This document shows, in pieces, positions 61,118 to 64,000 of a stretch of DNA of 64,000 bases. The notes under the pieces are model-generated. The model worked only from the letters and a program-made list of their open reading frames with translations. It was not told where the DNA came from and ran no database searches. Positions within the stretch are counted from its first letter, which is position 1; every line of letters begins with the position of its first letter. This stretch comes from Aradus depressus (lineage: Eukaryota > Arthropoda > Insecta > Hemiptera > Aradidae): positions 19,023,079-19,087,078 of the forward strand of contig OY759215.1 in assembly GCA_963662175.1 (NCBI GenBank), written 5' to 3'. The translations under genes were made by a program, and so were the position numbers.

Positions 61118-61364
61118 TCGTATTGATCCTATCTCAAATTTGACGACTTATTATCCATTTGAAATTTAATAAGCAACATTTGTGGTAAGATTACACTACA
61201 TTTGAGGATAAATCAGTAATAAGATGTGATTAAAATAAATTCTATTGGACTGATACATCCTATTACTTATTTATCCTCAAATGTAGTATAATCTTACCAC
61301 AAATGTTGCTTATTAAATTTCAAACGGATAATAAGTCGTCAAATTTGAGATAGGATCAATACAC
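61118..61364. mobile_element. Foldback 1 of a tandem pair, arms about 105 bp
   Basis: Left TATTGATCCTATCTCAAATT, TGACGACTTATTATCC, AATAAGCAACATTTGTGGTA; right arm complementary to GAGATAGGATCAATACAC. The loop region GATTAAAATAAATTCTATTG, GACTGATAC is shared with the next foldback. Confidence 0.8.
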
Positions 61365-61560
61365 TGATAGGTGTCCAGTCTTCTTCCAATAAGATTCACC
61401 ACCTGATGATGTCAGCTTGACTGACGAAACTAGTTGTGGTTAAAATAAATTCTGTTGGACTGATACAACTAGTTTCGTCAGTCAAGCTGACATCATCAGG
61501 TGGTGAATCTTATTGGAGAAGAGGTCCAAAGGACTGGACACCTATCAGTGTCCATCTGGT
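61365..61560. mobile_element. Foldback 2 of the pair, arms about 75-90 bp, with a hammerhead
   Basis: Left AGGTGTCCAGTCTTCTTCC, AATAAGATTCACCACCTGAT; right ATCAGGTGGTGAATCTTATT, GGACTGGACACCT. The loop GGTTAAAATAAATTCTGTTG, GACTGATAC matches foldback 1. The left arm and loop border hold the hammerhead at 61398-61440. Confidence 0.8.
61398..61440 (+). ncRNA. Hammerhead-ribozyme-like motif with 5-bp stem I
   Basis: In order: ACCAC (stem I), CTGATGA, T, GTCAG-CTTGA-CTGAC (perfect 5-bp stem II), GAA, ACTAGT (self-complementary stem III with the A15.1-U16.1 pair), T (H17), GTGGT (stem I closing, perfect). Cleavage would be after 61435. It is the strongest candidate by pairing. The downstream TTAAAATAAATT resembles the tail of Penelope-like elements, where such hammerheads are known. 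The mirror arm on the minus strand keeps core and stem II but its stem I closes only over two bases. Confidence 0.65.
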
Positions 61561-61694
61561 CCCTGTGGAACAAATAAGTCCACTACATCTGCCTACCACC
61601 AAGAAATACATTTGAGGATGGTTTTCCGCATGTTTCTCAAAAACACTATATTCCATAAAAAAAATGTATTTCAGATTTTTCTAAAACTTTTACT

Positions 61695-62055
61695 TGAAAT
61701 GATTTTTCATTAAGTCTTAAACGTAAGCGGTATCTTGAAACATTTTACTTAAGCCACGGAGTAAAGTGGTCTCAATTTTCGTCCGAATTCGGCCAAATTT
61801 TAATTAGATCTCAGTTAGCACGTGTACGTTATACATAAATGTAAACGTCTTACATTTCAAATTCCAAGTTCGTAGTCACAATTGTTTTTGTGGTAGAGCG
61901 CTCACAACTTTCCAATCACATTCACACACAAAACATAACAAGTTAAAATTTATTCAGGGGACCTTGAAACGTGAAAATCCGTTCAAACTTCTTTCTCGGA
62001 TTTTCGCACGATTACAATACTTCCTTATACTATAGGTACAAGAAAGTAAAAATTA
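61695..62055 (+). repeat. Family B repeat
   Basis: Same series of blocks as 28590-29035: AAACGTAAGCGGTATCTTG, AGTAAAGTGGTCTCAATTTT, GAATTCGGCCAA, GAGCGCTCACAACTTTCCAA, GGGGACCTTGAAACGTGAAA, CTTCCTTATACTATAGGTAC. Confidence 0.7.
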
Positions 62056-62225
62056 TGTGTGTATGTCATCGAGTTGACAGATATAAACATAATTTTTCGG
62101 GTATTACCCGATAGAATTAATAAAATCGACACGAAATTTAATATGAAAATTCAAAATCCTATAAGGACAATATCTATTGATTTTCAGCCAATGGGAAGAG
62201 GAGGATTAGAGGGGGCTTAACAGGC
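62056..62225 (-). repeat. Family A fragment
   Basis: ATTACCCGATAGAATTAATA, AAAATCCTATAAGGACAATA, AGCCAATGGGAAGAGGAGG in minus orientation. Confidence 0.55.
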
Positions 62226-62690
62226 TGATTTGTATGCTATTTAGACTTGCTGTGAAGGGCATGGAGAGACTATTCTGAAATCATCGTGGAAGGAGCTAAG
62301 GTCGCCCATCTCCCGTTCTGATTCACTTGACTTCACTCCGAGTCCTCTTCGTCACGTTTCGTCGAGATTCGAGTCATGGTGAATTTCTAGTTTATGGATT
62401 TTTTAAATAGCAACTTGATGCTAGAATAGGTTAGGTACTGCTTCAAATTAATTTTCTTCCACTTCTTTTCCTTCCTTAATTTTCCTTCGAATTATCTCTC
62501 GAAATAAATTTTGTAAGCTTGGCCATCTACAACCTGTTGTTTTATATTTTATCGTTTAATTTTCTATTTTGTAATTAATAGAAATATGTACTATTTAAAA
62601 GACTTAATTTAGTCTTATGTATTTGTCACACAATATTGTAAATCTAAACCTTTGTCAATAAAGGCCTATTATTATTAATCAAATAACTTT
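62226..62690 (+). repeat. Possible LINE 3' end
   Basis: GC-richer start (62260-62380), then AT-rich untranslated-like sequence ending AATAAAGGCCTATTATTATTA at 62661-62681 (AATAAAGGCC then TATTATTATTA), a polyadenylation signal plus short tandem tail as in several LINE groups. No coding motif is secure. Confidence 0.35.
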
Positions 62691-63012
62691 CCGCTCCCCC
62701 TCCAGAACCAATCGACTCATTGCGCTAATATTCAACAGTTGACTTACATATGGGCTTCTAAATCCTCATACTAAATTTTGTGTCGATAAATTCATTACTT
62801 TTGCCCATTATTAAAGTTTTTGAGATAAGCCTCTCCCCTAATTCCCTCCTCCCCTTTGGCCGATTTGGTTAATCGATAGATGTTTTCTTCGATATTCGAT
62901 GTTGACATTTCAACGAAATTTCATGTTTTGCGATTCAGAGGGTAAAAAAAAAAAGATATGTCTGTGGGTTTTTTTTTGGACACAAAAACCTTAATAATTG
63001 CCATTTGATGTA
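62691..63012 (+). repeat. Family A repeat
   Basis: TCCAGAACCAATCGACTCAT, TCAACAGTTGACTTACATAT, TCCTCATACTAAATTTTGTG, CCTTTGGCCGATTTGG, then a minus-strand piece after 62880. Confidence 0.6.
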
Positions 63013-63660
63013 GTTATTTCAATAATTACCAAATATTGGCCCTTTTGGTCTTCTTCTATTAATTTATTTTTTCTTCATTAAGATATACGATATTTCGTCC
63101 ATCTGGACATTTTTAAGTACAACAAATTATAATATTCTCCATTTTGTTATGCTATGAACAGATAAAAACATACAGTATGCAATCAAAAATCACTATAAAA
63201 AAATATGCACAATGAAGATGTAGGTTAGGTTAGGTTTTATGACTCATGCCCGGGCTTTAACTACGAGGTCATATCGCCTACTACCAGAGCGCTCTTTCGT
63301 CACTCTGGTGGACATGAGCCCGACTCTACTGTGGGAGTCCTAAATTTTGCCTACCCTAAATTTTTATTCATCTAGGGTAGGGGTCTTTAACGAGTACCTG
63401 ACATCGTACAGGCTCGGGACCATCGCTTAACGTCCCATCCGAAGCAATGAAGATGTATAAATACATGTTAAAAAAGTTGACACGGTATGTTATATATAAT
63501 AAAAAAAATAATGGTTCATAGCATAACAAAATGGAGAATATTATAATTTGTTGTACTTGAAAATGTCCAGATGGACGAAATACCGTATATCTAAATGAAG
63601 AAAAAATAAATTAATAGAAGGAGACCAAAAGGGCCAATATTTGGTAATTATTGAAATACT
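63013..63660. mobile_element. Foldback with about 147-bp arms, loop invaded by a SINE
   Basis: Left arm 63013-63162 (ATTTCAATAATTACCAAATA ... CTCCATTTTGTTATGCTATG) is complementary to 63511-63657 (CATAGCATAACAAAATGGAG ... TATTTGGTAATTATTGAAAT) with few mismatches. SINE-1 lies in the loop. The plus arm has GTCC-AGAT-GGAC, GAA, ATA-CCG-TAT, A, hammerhead stems II and III with a degraded core. Confidence 0.8.
63223..63444 (-). mobile_element. SINE-1, 5'-truncated, with 13-bp target duplication
   Basis: Minus strand from CTTCGGATGGGACGTTAAGC to CATGAGTCATAAAACCTAACC. The whole tRNA head is missing yet CAATGAAGATGTA is repeated exactly at 63210-63222 and 63445-63457, so this is a 5'-truncated insertion. 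The sequence is very close to the other full copies. Confidence 0.92.
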
Positions 63661-63689
63661 TATGTATCAAATTAAAATAAATTAGGTCT

Positions 63690-63888
63690 CTAAAAATCGT
63701 AAAAAACTCAACAACCCCAATAACTGCCGATGTAATGAACGTATTGACATGAAATTTCACATTTAAAGTCAAAACGCAATGAGGGCATAGCCTGTCAAAT
63801 TTCAGCGATATCGGCCGAAGGGAATAGGGGGTTCATTACAGCCTATGTAAGGCATAGTTTGAGGATTCAGGAGCCCCTATGTAAGTCC
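63690..63888 (-). repeat. Family A fragment
   Basis: ACTGCCGATGTAATGAACGT, ATTTCAGCGATATCGGCCGA, AGGGAATAGGGGGTTC and TTTGAGGATTCAGGAGCCCC. Confidence 0.6.
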
Positions 63889-64000
63889 CCAAACAAAAAT
63901 CCCATCCCTTTAAATAACGAAGTCCGCTATCTAGGCCTCATACTCGACAAATGACTAACTTGGAATCTTCACACGAGACTGAAAAGACAAGATATGAACA
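63889..64000 (+). pseudogene. Jockey-group LINE fragment, running off the window
   Basis: Frame from 63889 reads NPIPLNNEVRYLGLILDK, stop, LTWNLHTRLKRQDMN. The VRYLGxxLDxxLTWxxH motif follows the RT domain in Jockey-group LINEs. One internal TGA (63952-63954) shows decay. The element may continue beyond 64000. Confidence 0.8.

Noticed and set aside
63223..63240. Interstitial telomere array
   Set aside because: Only two or three TTAGG units, always at the end of SINE-1 copies; it is the SINE tail.

Overview
This is AT-rich eukaryotic nuclear DNA with almost no protein-coding content. It most resembles a repeat-rich arthropod, probably insect, genome. The evidence is abundant tRNA-derived SINEs (one family with a CCTAA-type 3' tail, the complement of the insect telomere unit TTAGG), Jockey/RTE/CR1-like non-LTR reverse transcriptase fragments, hAT, Tigger-like and other TIR elements, foldback elements and long minisatellites. 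I cannot name the species. There is no rRNA, no CRISPR array and no operon; nearly all open frames are chance frames across repeats.

Layout. 1-5.6 kb: scattered SINE fragments, one GC-rich TIR element, and pieces of a dominant dispersed repeat ('GGGGAAGT-tip' family, family A) whose ends carry ACTTCCCC/GGGGAAGT. 5.6-6.6 kb: seven tandem copies of a unit containing that hairpin tip. 6.6-16 kb: SINEs nested in family A, a second poly(A) SINE, and a 430-bp near-perfect palindrome. 16.4-22.5 kb: a decayed Jockey-type 3' end split by a 5.27-kb LTR retrotransposon (two 802-bp LTRs with one visible difference, 4-bp target duplication) whose only open frame is a 428-residue coiled-coil Gag-like protein. 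24.8-28.1 kb: about 29 copies of an exact 90-bp repeat between 220-bp inverted repeats. 29.6-34.3 kb: the only candidate host gene, with a first exon (start codon, hydrophobic leader, GT donor at 30002) and weaker downstream exons. A hAT-like element with two further insertions lies between them. 34.4-64 kb: more SINEs, family A copies, a second hAT-like element, a Tigger-like element, a 100-bp minisatellite at 52.7-53.6 kb, RT fragments at 50.4, 55.9, 57.6, 60.4 and 63.9 kb, and three foldbacks.

The most interesting signal is a set of compact hammerhead-ribozyme-like motifs in several unrelated-looking repeats. All share one layout: short stem I, CTGANGA, one extra base (usually T), stem II, GAA, a very short usually palindromic stem III, one base, and stem I closing. 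The best are at 13566-13601 and 23413-23448 (minus strand) and 61398-61440 (plus strand). Weaker ones sit in palindromes at 14.4-14.8, 33.2 and 48.9 kb and at 54.6 kb. Such minimal-stem-III hammerheads are known from Penelope-like elements, so this window may hold a dispersed ribozyme-bearing retroelement population.
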